Source of the DNA: an uncultured Holdemanella sp.
GTDB taxonomy: Bacteria > Bacillota_I > Bacilli_A > Erysipelotrichales > Erysipelotrichaceae
NCBI RefSeq assembly: GCF_934754935.1
Contig: NZ_CAKVJB010000010.1
Coordinates: 4,422-68,421, forward strand
DNA length: 64,000 bases
Direction of reading: 5' to 3'
Of this stretch, positions 36,090-44,446 are shown piece by piece; positions within the stretch are counted from its first letter, which is position 1, and each line of letters starts with the position of its first letter. The notes below the pieces were generated by a model. That model did no database searches, was not told where the DNA came from, and saw only the letters and a program-made list of their open reading frames with translations. Made by a program: the position numbers and the translations under genes.

Positions 36090-36383
36090 TTATTTTTCGC
36101 TTTCAGTTTTAACAACCATAATACGAATTACATTGTTGCTGATACGAGACAAACGTTGGAATTCGAAAACTCCTGCATTGTTTGCAGTTACGTTGATAAC
36201 TACATAGTGTCCCTTCTTCATGTGATTGATTTCGTAAGCGAATTCTTTCACACCCCAGTCATCTACTTTGTCAATTGAACCACCGTTGTCAGTGATTGTT
36301 GCATGTAAACGATCTGAAACTGTTTTGAACGCTGCATCATCTAAAGATGCATTCACAATGTACATAATTTCATATTTTTTCAT
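36090..36383 (-). CDS. rpsF: 30S ribosomal protein S6
   Basis: 97 residues from ATG 36383, preceded by GGGAGG; an 18-codon upstream extension lies before that ribosome-binding site and is rejected. Starts KKYEIMYIVNASLDD and contains the family's VDDWGVKEFAYEI and HYVVINV. The first gene of the operon. The leader contains an AAGCAGG/CCTG-containing hairpin that may be the S6:S18 autoregulatory structure, but I could not match its key bulge. Confidence 0.95.
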   Translation of the reverse strand: MKKYEIMYIVNASLDDAAFKTVSDRLHATITDNGGSIDKVDDWGVKEFAYEINHMKKGHYVVINVTANNAGVFEFQRLSRISNNVIRIMVVKTESEK

Positions 36384-36451
36384 GTGTACACCTCCCTTTG
36401 GTCTTTTTTGGCTTCTTTCGAAGCAGAGAACAGGCATAAACCTGCTTTGTT

Positions 36452-36481
36452 ATTATAACAAAAAAAGACTTTGCTTGTAAA
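36452..36481 (-). promoter_or_regulatory. rpsF promoter overlapping the upstream terminator
   Basis: TTTACA (36481-36476) lies in the terminator loop, 18-base spacer made of the hairpin arm and U tract, then extended -10 TGTTATAAT (TATAAT 36457-36452). Confidence 0.65.
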
Positions 36482-36492
36482 CCACAAAGTCT
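36459..36492 (-). terminator. Intrinsic terminator of the activase/Nudix operon
   Basis: Stem AGACTTTG/CAAAGTCT, 11-base loop, TTTTTTT on the minus strand. The stop codon of the Nudix gene overlaps the stem. Confidence 0.88.
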
Positions 36493-37714
36493 AATATTTT
36501 TTTAATTGATATTGCGCATTATAGTAAAGCTCATTAAATTTAGTTCCCGAAAACACTTCAAGCACATCGTTTAAACTGGAAACCAACTTATAATCCTGAA
36601 TATTTGATAATGGAATCCACTTTGATTCTTCATTTATTTCTCCATTAAATACATTCGTTTTATATAAGAATACAATATGTCTACAATTATCACTTGTGAT
36701 AAATTGTTTGGTTCCACATAAACTAAGTTGTTCTACATTTAAACCTGTCTTCTCTTTTACATCACGAATTGCCGATTGTACAAAAGATTCACCAAGTTCA
36801 ATATGACCTGTTGGCAATGTATATCCATTTGGATTCTGGCTATTTTGAACTAGCACATTTCCATTTTCATCTTGAACCATGACCATATTTGTAAGTTCAC
36901 AATATTCAGCTTGCTTATTCGCATTCAATCGTCTTCTTTCAAGGGCTAATTTACCATCCGCTACAATATTACGAATCTCTGTTGAAATACGACGTTCTGG
37001 GAAAGCTTTCGAAATATGTTTTTTAGCTTCTAATGAGAAGTTATCCAAACTGCTTTGGAATTCTTCAATACGTTGGGTTAAATCAGGACGAGATAACATC
37101 CATTCTTGGAAAGCTTCTTGCGCTTCTTGAACACGCAATTGACTTTCGGCTTCGAAATCCTTCTTGAAAGCTTCCATTTGTGTTTGCACCTTTTGGAATA
37201 CTTTCTTGCGACGAAGTAGGGCAAGTACTGTGAATACACAGTCAATGCCAAAACCAATTGTAAAGGCTGATAAAAAACTCATCAATGCCGTAAGCGGAAT
37301 ATCTAATACAATATCTTGAATCACTGGATGAACAATATAAACCACCACAATGGACATAATGCCAAATAAAGTGGAATTCAACAAACATACACGTCCATTA
37401 ATATTCATAAATCTTTCAGAATAATCCCACCATCTTGTTTTAAATAAGATTTCCATGACCCAACTTGTAATATATTCCAAAGTACTTGTAATTAGGACTC
37501 CCAAAATAAATACAAGTATTGGATAATCTTTCACAAACAATAAAGGATATAAAACTAGTAAAGCACCTACTCCATAGATTGGACAATATGGACCATACAA
37601 GAAGCCTCGGTTAATAAACTTCTTTGCAGGAATTCCACAATATAAATCTTCACACACCCAACCTAAAAAGGCATACAAAATAAAGTAGGCATACGCATAC
37701 ACAAATTCCATCAT
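36491..37714 (-). CDS. Membrane (CmpB/DUF1113-type) protein fused to a degenerate Nudix domain
   Basis: 407 residues. Residues about 1-160 form about six membrane helices with the FLGWVCEDLYCG and FINRGFLYGPYCPIYG motifs of the CmpB-type 'ABC transporter' family (PF06541). A charged, partly coiled-coil linker follows (about 165-255). The last 150 residues are Nudix-like. The Nudix box (303-325) starts well (GHIELGE) but reads RDVKEK where REUXEE is expected, so two catalytic acidic positions differ. Catalysis is therefore doubtful and a nucleotide-sensing role possible. ATGA overlap with the upstream activase C-part. Confidence 0.8.
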   Translation of the reverse strand: MMEFVYAYAYFILYAFLGWVCEDLYCGIPAKKFINRGFLYGPYCPIYGVGALLVLYPLLFVKDYPILVFILGVLITSTLEYITSWVMEILFKTRWWDYSERFMNINGRVCLLNSTLFGIMSIVVVYIVHPVIQDIVLDIPLTALMSFLSAFTIGFGIDCVFTVLALLRRKKVFQKVQTQMEAFKKDFEAESQLRVQEAQEAFQEWMLSRPDLTQRIEEFQSSLDNFSLEAKKHISKAFPERRISTEIRNIVADGKLALERRRLNANKQAEYCELTNMVMVQDENGNVLVQNSQNPNGYTLPTGHIELGESFVQSAIRDVKEKTGLNVEQLSLCGTKQFITSDNCRHIVFLYKTNVFNGEINEESKWIPLSNIQDYKLVSSLNDVLEVFSGTKFNELYYNAQYQLKKY

Positions 37715-38967
37715 ACACTAGCCTTCATTTCTTCACTTAATTTCGCATTGGCCAACATCAAGCGAATACGATTTTCCTGATTTACTTTTGAAGCACTCGG
37801 ATCATAGTCAATCGCAACAATATTAGCTTCAGGATATTCATCCTTGATCTTACGAACCATGCCTTTGGCAACAATATGATTGGGTAAACAACCAAATGGC
37901 TGTGCACTGATCACATTGGTAACACCGCTTTTAATTAATGAAACAACCTCACCTGTTAAAAGCCAACCTTCACCCATTTTTACACCAGGATCAATAAAAG
38001 CTTTTCCATTATCAATCACTTCACTAAAATCATCCGGCGCAATAAATGTACCATCTTTTTTTACGATATCTCTAAATGTTTTCTGCATACGCATAATCAC
38101 ATCTTTTACTATATTGTATATATAGTGATTCTTAGCGTGCATATGATAATATTCATAATCAATAATTGAATTTTCTACGCAGTATAACGCAAAATCCATC
38201 ACGCCTGATAGAACAGGTTCAAAGCCTTCTTCAATTAAATAATCTTCTAAATGTTGGTTTCCTAATGGAGAATATTTCATATAGATTTCTCCAACAATTC
38301 CAATCCGAATCTTATCTTGAGTTCGATCTTGAGGAATTGCCTTAAACATTTCCAACATCTTTTTATAAATACGTTTGGATTGTTTATAAGAACCATGTTC
38401 AAATGTTGGAATCAATTCATCAATAAATTGATTGACTGCCTTTTCTGTAGCTCCTTTTTCAAGTTCATAAGGCTTTACTTGATTGCTAAGCCACATTAAG
38501 GCATCTCCATATAAAGCTCCATAAAGAATACGAAGAATCAAAGGCATGGTAAATTCAACGCTACTGCCTTTTTCAAGTCCATTCGCATTGGCAGATAAAC
38601 AAGGAATGTGTTGCCATCCTTCCATAGCCAAAGCTTTTCTTAATAAGGAAAGATAATTGCTGGCACGACATCCTCCGGCTGTTTGTGTAATAGCACAAGC
38701 TACATGATCCATATCGTACTTACCACTTTTTAAGGCATCAATCATTTGTCCAATAACCAATAATGCTGGATAACAAGTATCATTATGCACATGGGCCAAG
38801 CCTTCTTCACGTACTTGATCTCCTTCATTTGTCAAAACTTCTAATTTATACCCACTTTTCGCAAAGACCGGTGTCAATAAACAAAAGTGAATGGGAAGCA
38901 TAGAAGGAACTAAAATTGTATAATCCTTCTTCATATCCGAATTAAATAATGTATATTCTAAACTCAA
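37711..38967 (-). CDS. Acyl-CoA dehydratase activase-related protein, C-terminal part (split gene)
   Basis: 418 residues from a TTG start with AAAGGAG seven bases upstream. It resembles the C-terminal part of the roughly 1400-residue '2-hydroxyacyl-CoA dehydratase activase' proteins of clostridia: CYPALLVIGQMIDAL and QTAGGCRASNYLSLL Cys motifs, suggesting Fe-S binding. It begins two bases after the previous gene in a different reading frame, so it is a separate chain. It likely works in complex with the 38970 product. Biochemical role unknown. Confidence 0.85.
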   Translation of the reverse strand: MSLEYTLFNSDMKKDYTILVPSMLPIHFCLLTPVFAKSGYKLEVLTNEGDQVREEGLAHVHNDTCYPALLVIGQMIDALKSGKYDMDHVACAITQTAGGCRASNYLSLLRKALAMEGWQHIPCLSANANGLEKGSSVEFTMPLILRILYGALYGDALMWLSNQVKPYELEKGATEKAVNQFIDELIPTFEHGSYKQSKRIYKKMLEMFKAIPQDRTQDKIRIGIVGEIYMKYSPLGNQHLEDYLIEEGFEPVLSGVMDFALYCVENSIIDYEYYHMHAKNHYIYNIVKDVIMRMQKTFRDIVKKDGTFIAPDDFSEVIDNGKAFIDPGVKMGEGWLLTGEVVSLIKSGVTNVISAQPFGCLPNHIVAKGMVRKIKDEYPEANIVAIDYDPSASKVNQENRIRLMLANAKLSEEMKASV

Positions 38968-38969
38968 TT

Positions 38970-41888
38970 TTAGACTCCTTTCTTTTGGGCAATCGCCTCT
39001 TTTAAAGAACGCAAACGAATTTTAGCTGCACCTAAATTATCAATTTCATCAATCTTGATTTGTGTATAAAATTTATTTCCATCCTTTAATATATCTCGAA
39101 CCTCATCACTTGTGATCGCATCAATACCACATCCAAAACTTACAAGCTGAATTAAATTCATGTCTTTATTGTCATTCACATAGTGAGCTGCTTGATATAA
39201 TCTTGCATGATATGTCCATTGATTTAAAACATTCACTTTGTGATTCATCTGACGAGGAACACTTTCTTCACTGACCACCACAAAGCCAAGTTGTGTCAAC
39301 AATTGATTCATTTGGTGATTGATGAGTGGATCTAAGTGATATGGACGTCCACAAAGAACAATAATCGGATGATTGTTTTCGCGTGCATACAAAACGGCTT
39401 TTCGATGTTCTTTTACCAATTGTTCATGGAATGCTTCATATTCATTTGTTGCAGCGTTTTTCGCAATAATAATATCTTTTTCACTAAAATGAATACCCAC
39501 TTTTTCAAAATGCATGCGTATAGCTTTCGCAAAAGTTGCATTGTCATCAAAACTAATAAATGGATATACAATTTTTGTATCACCAAAATCCATATTGGCC
39601 GCGATCACTTCTGGATAGTAGGCAACTAATGGACAATTATAATGATTATCCGATTGATGTTCATCTACATTATAGGTCATACATGGATAGAAAATCACAT
39701 CTATACCTTCATTGATCAATTGTTGAATGTGTCCATGGACGACTTTAGCTGGAAAACATGCCGTATCACTTGGAATACTTTGTTGTCCTGAATGATACAT
39801 TTCTTTTGTGCTTGGCTTTGACCATACAATTTCATAGCCTAAACTATCAAAGAATCGTGTCCAGAAAGGCAATAAATCATAGTTATTTAAAACTAGAGGC
39901 ATACCAATCTTTTTATCATGCTTGAATTTTTTCTTTTGCGCATTCAACATATCTGTTTTGATCTTATATAGATCTGGAAGTTCTTCCTTCTTTGTCTCTA
40001 AATGATGCACCATCTTATCACATTTGTTTCCGGCAACTAAACGTGTTCCATCATTAAATGTATTGATTGTCAATGAACAATGGTTATTGCAGCCTTGGCA
40101 AGCCACAGATTGTGATTTATGCGTAAATTTAACAAGTTGTTCATAATTCAAAATATTACTTTTAGTACGATGTAATTTTTTGGCATATAAAGCCGCACCA
40201 TAAGCACCCATTAAAGGTGCAATACTTGGTCGAATCACTTCAAGTCCTAGCTCTTGTTCAAAACAGCGAAGGACAGAATCATTTTGGAAAGTTCCACCTT
40301 GTACAACGATATGTTTTCCTATATCATCCTTATTTTTGGCACGAATGACTTTATACAATGCGTTCTTTACAACAGATTTACATAATCCAGCTGAAATATC
40401 TTCAATGCTGGCACCATTCTTTTGAGCTTGTTTAACCCCTGAATTCATAAATACCGTACATCGTGTTCCTAAATCCACAGGGTGTTTTGATTTCAATCCT
40501 AATTTAGCGAATTCTTTCGCATCATATCCTAATGATTTTGCGAATGTTTCAATAAATGAACCACATCCACTTGAACAAGCTTCATTCAATACAATATCGT
40601 CGATGTGTCCATCACGAATTTTAAAGCACTTAATATCCTGTCCACCAATGTCTAGTATGTAGTCTACATCTGGATTAAAGGAGCGTGCAGCCGTATAATG
40701 TGCCATTGTTTCAACAATTCCACCATCTAAATGGAAGGCATGACGCATCAATTCTTCACCATATCCTGTGGCATAGGCTCCATAAATTTTAATATTTGGA
40801 TTTGTTTCATAAATCTTCTTTAAATCCTCTAATACAACATCTAGTGGATTTCCCTTATTTGAAGTGTATGAATCATATAGAATCGCATCGTTTTCATCCA
40901 ATAAAACGAGTTTTGTGGTCGTTGAACCTGAATCAATTCCTAAATAGGCTTTGCCTAAATAATCTTTTAACTGAGCATACTTCGCATCATGTGATTTATG
41001 ACGTTCAATAAATTTTTGATAGTCTTCTTCATTTTCAAATAAAGGTTTTGATTCCGTTAATTTAGCCGGTGCATGCACTAAATCTTCTAGAGCCTTATAC
41101 AATTCATCATATGTATATTCTTGATCTGCACAAATGGCTGTCCCTAGTGCCACAAAGTTAATGGCTGTTTCAGGACAATTGACTTGTGCATCACTTAATT
41201 TTAAAGTCTCGACAAAACGTTTTCTTAGTCCACTTAAGAAATATAAAGGACCACCTAAAAATAGAATATTTCCTTCAATCTTTCTTCCTTGTGCAAGTGA
41301 AGTGATAGTTTGATCTACAACTGCTTGAAAAATACTAGCACACAAATCACATTTATCCACACCTTGATTGATCAATGGCTGAATATCTGTTTTCGCAAAC
41401 ACACCACAGCGAGATGCGATGGGATATAAACGATGATAGTTTAAACTAGCTTCATTCATTTCTTCCAAAGACATATTTAATAAGGTAGACATTTGGTCAA
41501 TAAATGCACCTGTACCACCGGCACAAGTGGAATTCATTCTTTGTTCTACACTTCCTTGAAAGAAAAGAATTTTTGCGTCTTCTCCACCAAGTTCAATGGC
41601 GCAATCCGTTCCTGGATATAATTTAGTGACTCCCGTTGCACTTGCGAATACTTCTTGCACAAATGGCAACTCACCTTGTTCGCATAATCCTAAAGCACCC
41701 GATCCACTGATTGCGAATTTAAATGGTTCTTTTGTATATTTCTTTAATTCTACTAATTTATCTAAAGCTTTTTGACGCACTTGCGCCTTGTGTCTTTCAT
41801 AACTTTTATAACAGATTTGGTTATTTTCATCTAAAACAACTGCTTTGATTGTTGTACTTCCAATGTCGAATCCTATACGATAACCCAT
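38970..41888 (-). CDS. Acyl-CoA dehydratase activase-like ATPase (two ASKHA domains, split gene)
   Basis: 972 residues from ATG 41888 (GGAGG upstream; an ATG at 41900 lies before it). Two BadF/BcrA ASKHA ATPase domains: first with FDIGSTTIKAVVLD and NSTCAGGTGAF (about 5-250), second with IDSGSTTTKLVLLD and NEACSSGCGSF (about 315-570). The Cys residues in those motifs bind the bridging [4Fe-4S] cluster in related activases. A CQGCNNHC cluster and a DUF2229-like region follow. Related activases use ATP to drive an electron into 2-hydroxyacyl-CoA dehydratase. No dehydratase subunit gene is in the window. Confidence 0.88.
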   Translation of the reverse strand: MGYRIGFDIGSTTIKAVVLDENNQICYKSYERHKAQVRQKALDKLVELKKYTKEPFKFAISGSGALGLCEQGELPFVQEVFASATGVTKLYPGTDCAIELGGEDAKILFFQGSVEQRMNSTCAGGTGAFIDQMSTLLNMSLEEMNEASLNYHRLYPIASRCGVFAKTDIQPLINQGVDKCDLCASIFQAVVDQTITSLAQGRKIEGNILFLGGPLYFLSGLRKRFVETLKLSDAQVNCPETAINFVALGTAICADQEYTYDELYKALEDLVHAPAKLTESKPLFENEEDYQKFIERHKSHDAKYAQLKDYLGKAYLGIDSGSTTTKLVLLDENDAILYDSYTSNKGNPLDVVLEDLKKIYETNPNIKIYGAYATGYGEELMRHAFHLDGGIVETMAHYTAARSFNPDVDYILDIGGQDIKCFKIRDGHIDDIVLNEACSSGCGSFIETFAKSLGYDAKEFAKLGLKSKHPVDLGTRCTVFMNSGVKQAQKNGASIEDISAGLCKSVVKNALYKVIRAKNKDDIGKHIVVQGGTFQNDSVLRCFEQELGLEVIRPSIAPLMGAYGAALYAKKLHRTKSNILNYEQLVKFTHKSQSVACQGCNNHCSLTINTFNDGTRLVAGNKCDKMVHHLETKKEELPDLYKIKTDMLNAQKKKFKHDKKIGMPLVLNNYDLLPFWTRFFDSLGYEIVWSKPSTKEMYHSGQQSIPSDTACFPAKVVHGHIQQLINEGIDVIFYPCMTYNVDEHQSDNHYNCPLVAYYPEVIAANMDFGDTKIVYPFISFDDNATFAKAIRMHFEKVGIHFSEKDIIIAKNAATNEYEAFHEQLVKEHRKAVLYARENNHPIIVLCGRPYHLDPLINHQMNQLLTQLGFVVVSEESVPRQMNHKVNVLNQWTYHARLYQAAHYVNDNKDMNLIQLVSFGCGIDAITSDEVRDILKDGNKFYTQIKIDEIDNLGAAKIRLRSLKEAIAQKKGV

Positions 41889-41920
41889 AATCTCCTCCAT
41901 TTTCTTATTTTATCAGTATT

Positions 41921-41926
41921 ATTATA
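41921..41926 (-). promoter_or_regulatory. -10 box before the activase operon
   Basis: TATAAT on the minus strand about 33 bases before the ATG at 41888. The -35 is not clear. Confidence 0.4.
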
Positions 41927-42041
41927 CTCATTTTTCATTTTTTTTCATGTTTTCAGCTCAAAATTAATACAACACAATAAATATGTTCACTTTGTTGTAG
42001 ATTATTCGAAACAAAACATATATCATTAAATTAACAAATTG

Positions 42042-42073
42042 TTTACATATCAAAGATTAAAATTTGATAAAAT
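42042..42073 (+). promoter_or_regulatory. Probable promoter of the MFS gene
   Basis: TTTACA followed by a -10-like GATAAAAT about 18 bases later. Because an upstream in-frame TTG at 42039 lies in this promoter, the ATG at 42099 is preferred. Confidence 0.4.
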
Positions 42074-42098
42074 TAATTTTGGAAAGTTGGTAAAACAG

Positions 42099-43334
42099 AT
42101 GAAAAACAAATTAACAAAACTTGAATTCAAGTGGATTTGTTACGACATGGGAAACTCTGCCTTTATTTTATTAGTCGCAACAATTCTTCCTATTTATTTT
42201 AATTATCTTTCAAGCTCACAAGGTGTAGCCGAACACAACTACTTAAGTTATTGGAGCTATGCAGCAAGTATTTCGACATTAATTGTTGCACTTGCAGGTC
42301 CAATTCTAGGAACACTAGCTGACTATAAAAATCACAAAAAGAAAATCTTCTTAACAACCGCGATGCTAGGCGCATTGGCCCTTGCATGTTTCTGGATTCC
42401 TAGTTCTTGGTTTGCATTTCTAGTACTATTTGTAGCTGCCAAAGTTGCCTATTCTTTATCTTTGATCGTATATGACTCCATGTTAACAGACATTACGACA
42501 GAAGAAAGAATGGATGCCGTAAGTTCAAAAGGATATGCATGGGGATATATTGGTAGTGTTGTTCCATTTATTATCAGTTTAGTCTTTGTATTAATGTATG
42601 ACAAAATGGGCATGACATTAAAAACAGCTATGATGATCGCATTTATATTAAATGCGGTATGGTGGATTGCCTTTACACTTCCTTTAGTAAAGAGCTACAA
42701 ACAAAAATACTATATTGAACCAGAAGCACATCCTGCTTTGGATACATTTACTCGTTTAAAAGACACTTTAATGAAAGCTAAAGAACAAAAGAAAGTCTTC
42801 TTATTCTTACTTGCATTCTTCTTCTATATTGATGGTGTATATACAATCATTGATATGGCTACCGCATATGGAACAAGTTTAGGATTAAATACAACTGGAC
42901 TTCTATTAGCCTTATTGTTGACACAAATCGTTGCCTTCCCTGCAAGTTTAACATTTGCCGTATTATCGAAGACAAAAAACACAGCTTCATTAATTAAAGT
43001 CGCAATCATCGCATACTTCTTAATTGCCCTATTTGCCGTACAATTAGATAAACAATGGGAATTCTGGGTATTAGCGGTTGCGGTTGGATGTTTCCAAGGT
43101 GGTATTCAAGCTTTATCTAGATCATACTTCGCAAAGATCATTCCAGAAAATGCCAGTGGTGAATACTTCGGATTATTCGATATCTGTGGTAAAGGCGCTA
43201 GCTTTTTAGGAACTATGTTGATTGGTGTTGTAACACAGATTACAGGTAAACAAAACTTAGGTGTTGCCGCTATCTCTATCATGTTTGTGGTTGGATATTT
43301 AATCTTTAATAAAGTATCCAAAATGGACGACTAA
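42099..43334 (+). CDS. MFS transporter, UMF1 (Atg22-like) family
   Basis: 411 residues from ATG 42099; the in-frame TTG at 42039 falls in the promoter. Twelve membrane helices. N-terminal CYDMGNSAFILLVATILPIYF and the loop LADYKNHKKKIF are UMF1-type signatures. Substrate unknown; relatives are vacuolar amino-acid effluxers in yeast, but bacterial members are uncharacterised. The ribosome-binding site is weak. Single gene with a strong terminator shared with the convergent regulator. Confidence 0.85.
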   Translation: MKNKLTKLEFKWICYDMGNSAFILLVATILPIYFNYLSSSQGVAEHNYLSYWSYAASISTLIVALAGPILGTLADYKNHKKKIFLTTAMLGALALACFWIPSSWFAFLVLFVAAKVAYSLSLIVYDSMLTDITTEERMDAVSSKGYAWGYIGSVVPFIISLVFVLMYDKMGMTLKTAMMIAFILNAVWWIAFTLPLVKSYKQKYYIEPEAHPALDTFTRLKDTLMKAKEQKKVFLFLLAFFFYIDGVYTIIDMATAYGTSLGLNTTGLLLALLLTQIVAFPASLTFAVLSKTKNTASLIKVAIIAYFLIALFAVQLDKQWEFWVLAVAVGCFQGGIQALSRSYFAKIIPENASGEYFGLFDICGKGASFLGTMLIGVVTQITGKQNLGVAAISIMFVVGYLIFNKVSKMDD

Positions 43335-43368
43335 AAAAGATTGTACAAATAAAGTACAATCTTTTTTT
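43333..43368. terminator. Bidirectional intrinsic terminator
   Basis: Stem AGATTGTAC/GTACAATCT, seven-base loop, T runs on both strands. It serves the convergent MFS and XRE genes. Confidence 0.9.
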
Positions 43369-44323
43369 AATCCACCTTCATTACCACTTTTACAATTCCA
43401 TACAATGCTGCATATAAGACGGTTGCAACTGGCCAAACAATATAGGTTATATCCCATTGTTTAGTCCATAAGCTCCAACCAAGATAAATAGCTGTTGTAA
43501 GACACCAATAGGCACCTGTAAATGTTTCAGTTTTCTTCTTTGCGAGCTTTTCTTTTTTTGTAAAGTCACCTTCTTGTAGCAATGTATCATAGCTACTTTT
43601 TATTGTAGAAACACGAATTAAAATATTCACACCAACAGAAGCCAAAATCATTAATGCCACTAAACATAATGTACACACATAATCTGAAGCTTCCATGCAC
43701 CCTGCAATGATCAACGGGATTACAGATAAAATACATAGAACAACACCACATGCTAGAGAAAAAGAATACTGTTCTTGATAGCTTTGATTCTTTTCTTTGA
43801 CTAGTCCTGTTACACCATATTCCGTTTCAAAGGGTTCTTGTTCTAAATACTGTAATGGACTCAATTTAATTCCTGTTTTGATAAAGATAAATACTGCAAG
43901 TGCAACCATACCTAATAATGTGGTGCACGCAAGTGCAATAGCTAAGCCATCATTAAACGTTGAAACCAGAAATAAAGGAATTGGACTTAAGATGCATAAT
44001 GTTGTCGCATTCGCAAGCATAGGTGCCGCTTTTTTCTTTTCATCCATATATGCATTTGCTTCTTCCATACTCACACGATGTAATTCACTATCTGTATCAC
44101 ATGTTGTCTCTGTATTTTCTTTCTCAATTTCATCTTTTAATAAGTAATCTGTGCTTACTCCAAATAAATCTGCCAACTGAATGATCTTTTTTAAATCCGG
44201 AATAGCCCCAGCACTTTCCCATTTTGAAACCGATTGTCTAGACACACCTAGTTTTTGTGCAAGATCCTCTTGGGTCCATCCATTCTTTTTTCTTTCTTCA
44301 ATTATTTTATCGGCTAGAATCAT
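43367..44323 (-). CDS. Membrane-bound XRE-family transcriptional regulator
   Basis: 318 residues. Residues about 5-62 are a Cro/C1-type helix-turn-helix (GWTQEDLAQKLGVSRQSVSKW). After a linker come about six membrane helices (about 100-310). Such HTH-membrane fusions probably act as membrane-tethered regulators. Targets unknown; a TGTC-N12-GACA inverted repeat 60-80 bases upstream could be an own operator. AAGGAGG precedes the ATG. Single gene. Confidence 0.85.
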   Translation of the reverse strand: MILADKIIEERKKNGWTQEDLAQKLGVSRQSVSKWESAGAIPDLKKIIQLADLFGVSTDYLLKDEIEKENTETTCDTDSELHRVSMEEANAYMDEKKKAAPMLANATTLCILSPIPLFLVSTFNDGLAIALACTTLLGMVALAVFIFIKTGIKLSPLQYLEQEPFETEYGVTGLVKEKNQSYQEQYSFSLACGVVLCILSVIPLIIAGCMEASDYVCTLCLVALMILASVGVNILIRVSTIKSSYDTLLQEGDFTKKEKLAKKKTETFTGAYWCLTTAIYLGWSLWTKQWDITYIVWPVATVLYAALYGIVKVVMKVD

Positions 44324-44417
44324 ATTTCTTCCTCCTTAGCCAAAGTTTACTAAAATGCGCGGTTGCATTCCACCAACTCGACTTGTCAATTTATCAATCG
44401 ACAGTTGCATAGACTAG

Positions 44418-44443
44418 AAAAGACCTACTTTTACGCAAGTCTT
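44418..44443 (-). terminator. Probable terminator of the hybrid kinase gene
   Basis: AAAGAC/GTCTTT stem with a short loop region and TTTTCT on the minus strand, just after the kinase stop. Weak stem. Confidence 0.4.
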
Positions 44444-44446
44444 TAT

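Noticed and set aside
36384..36450. S6:S18 autoregulatory leader upstream of rpsF
   Set aside because: A hairpin is present but I could not match the conserved bulge, so it is mentioned only in the rpsF entry.
38950..38990. Activase split as a sequencing frameshift
   Set aside because: A proper ribosome-binding site at seven bases from TTG and a clean stop suggest a real two-gene arrangement, though relatives should be compared.
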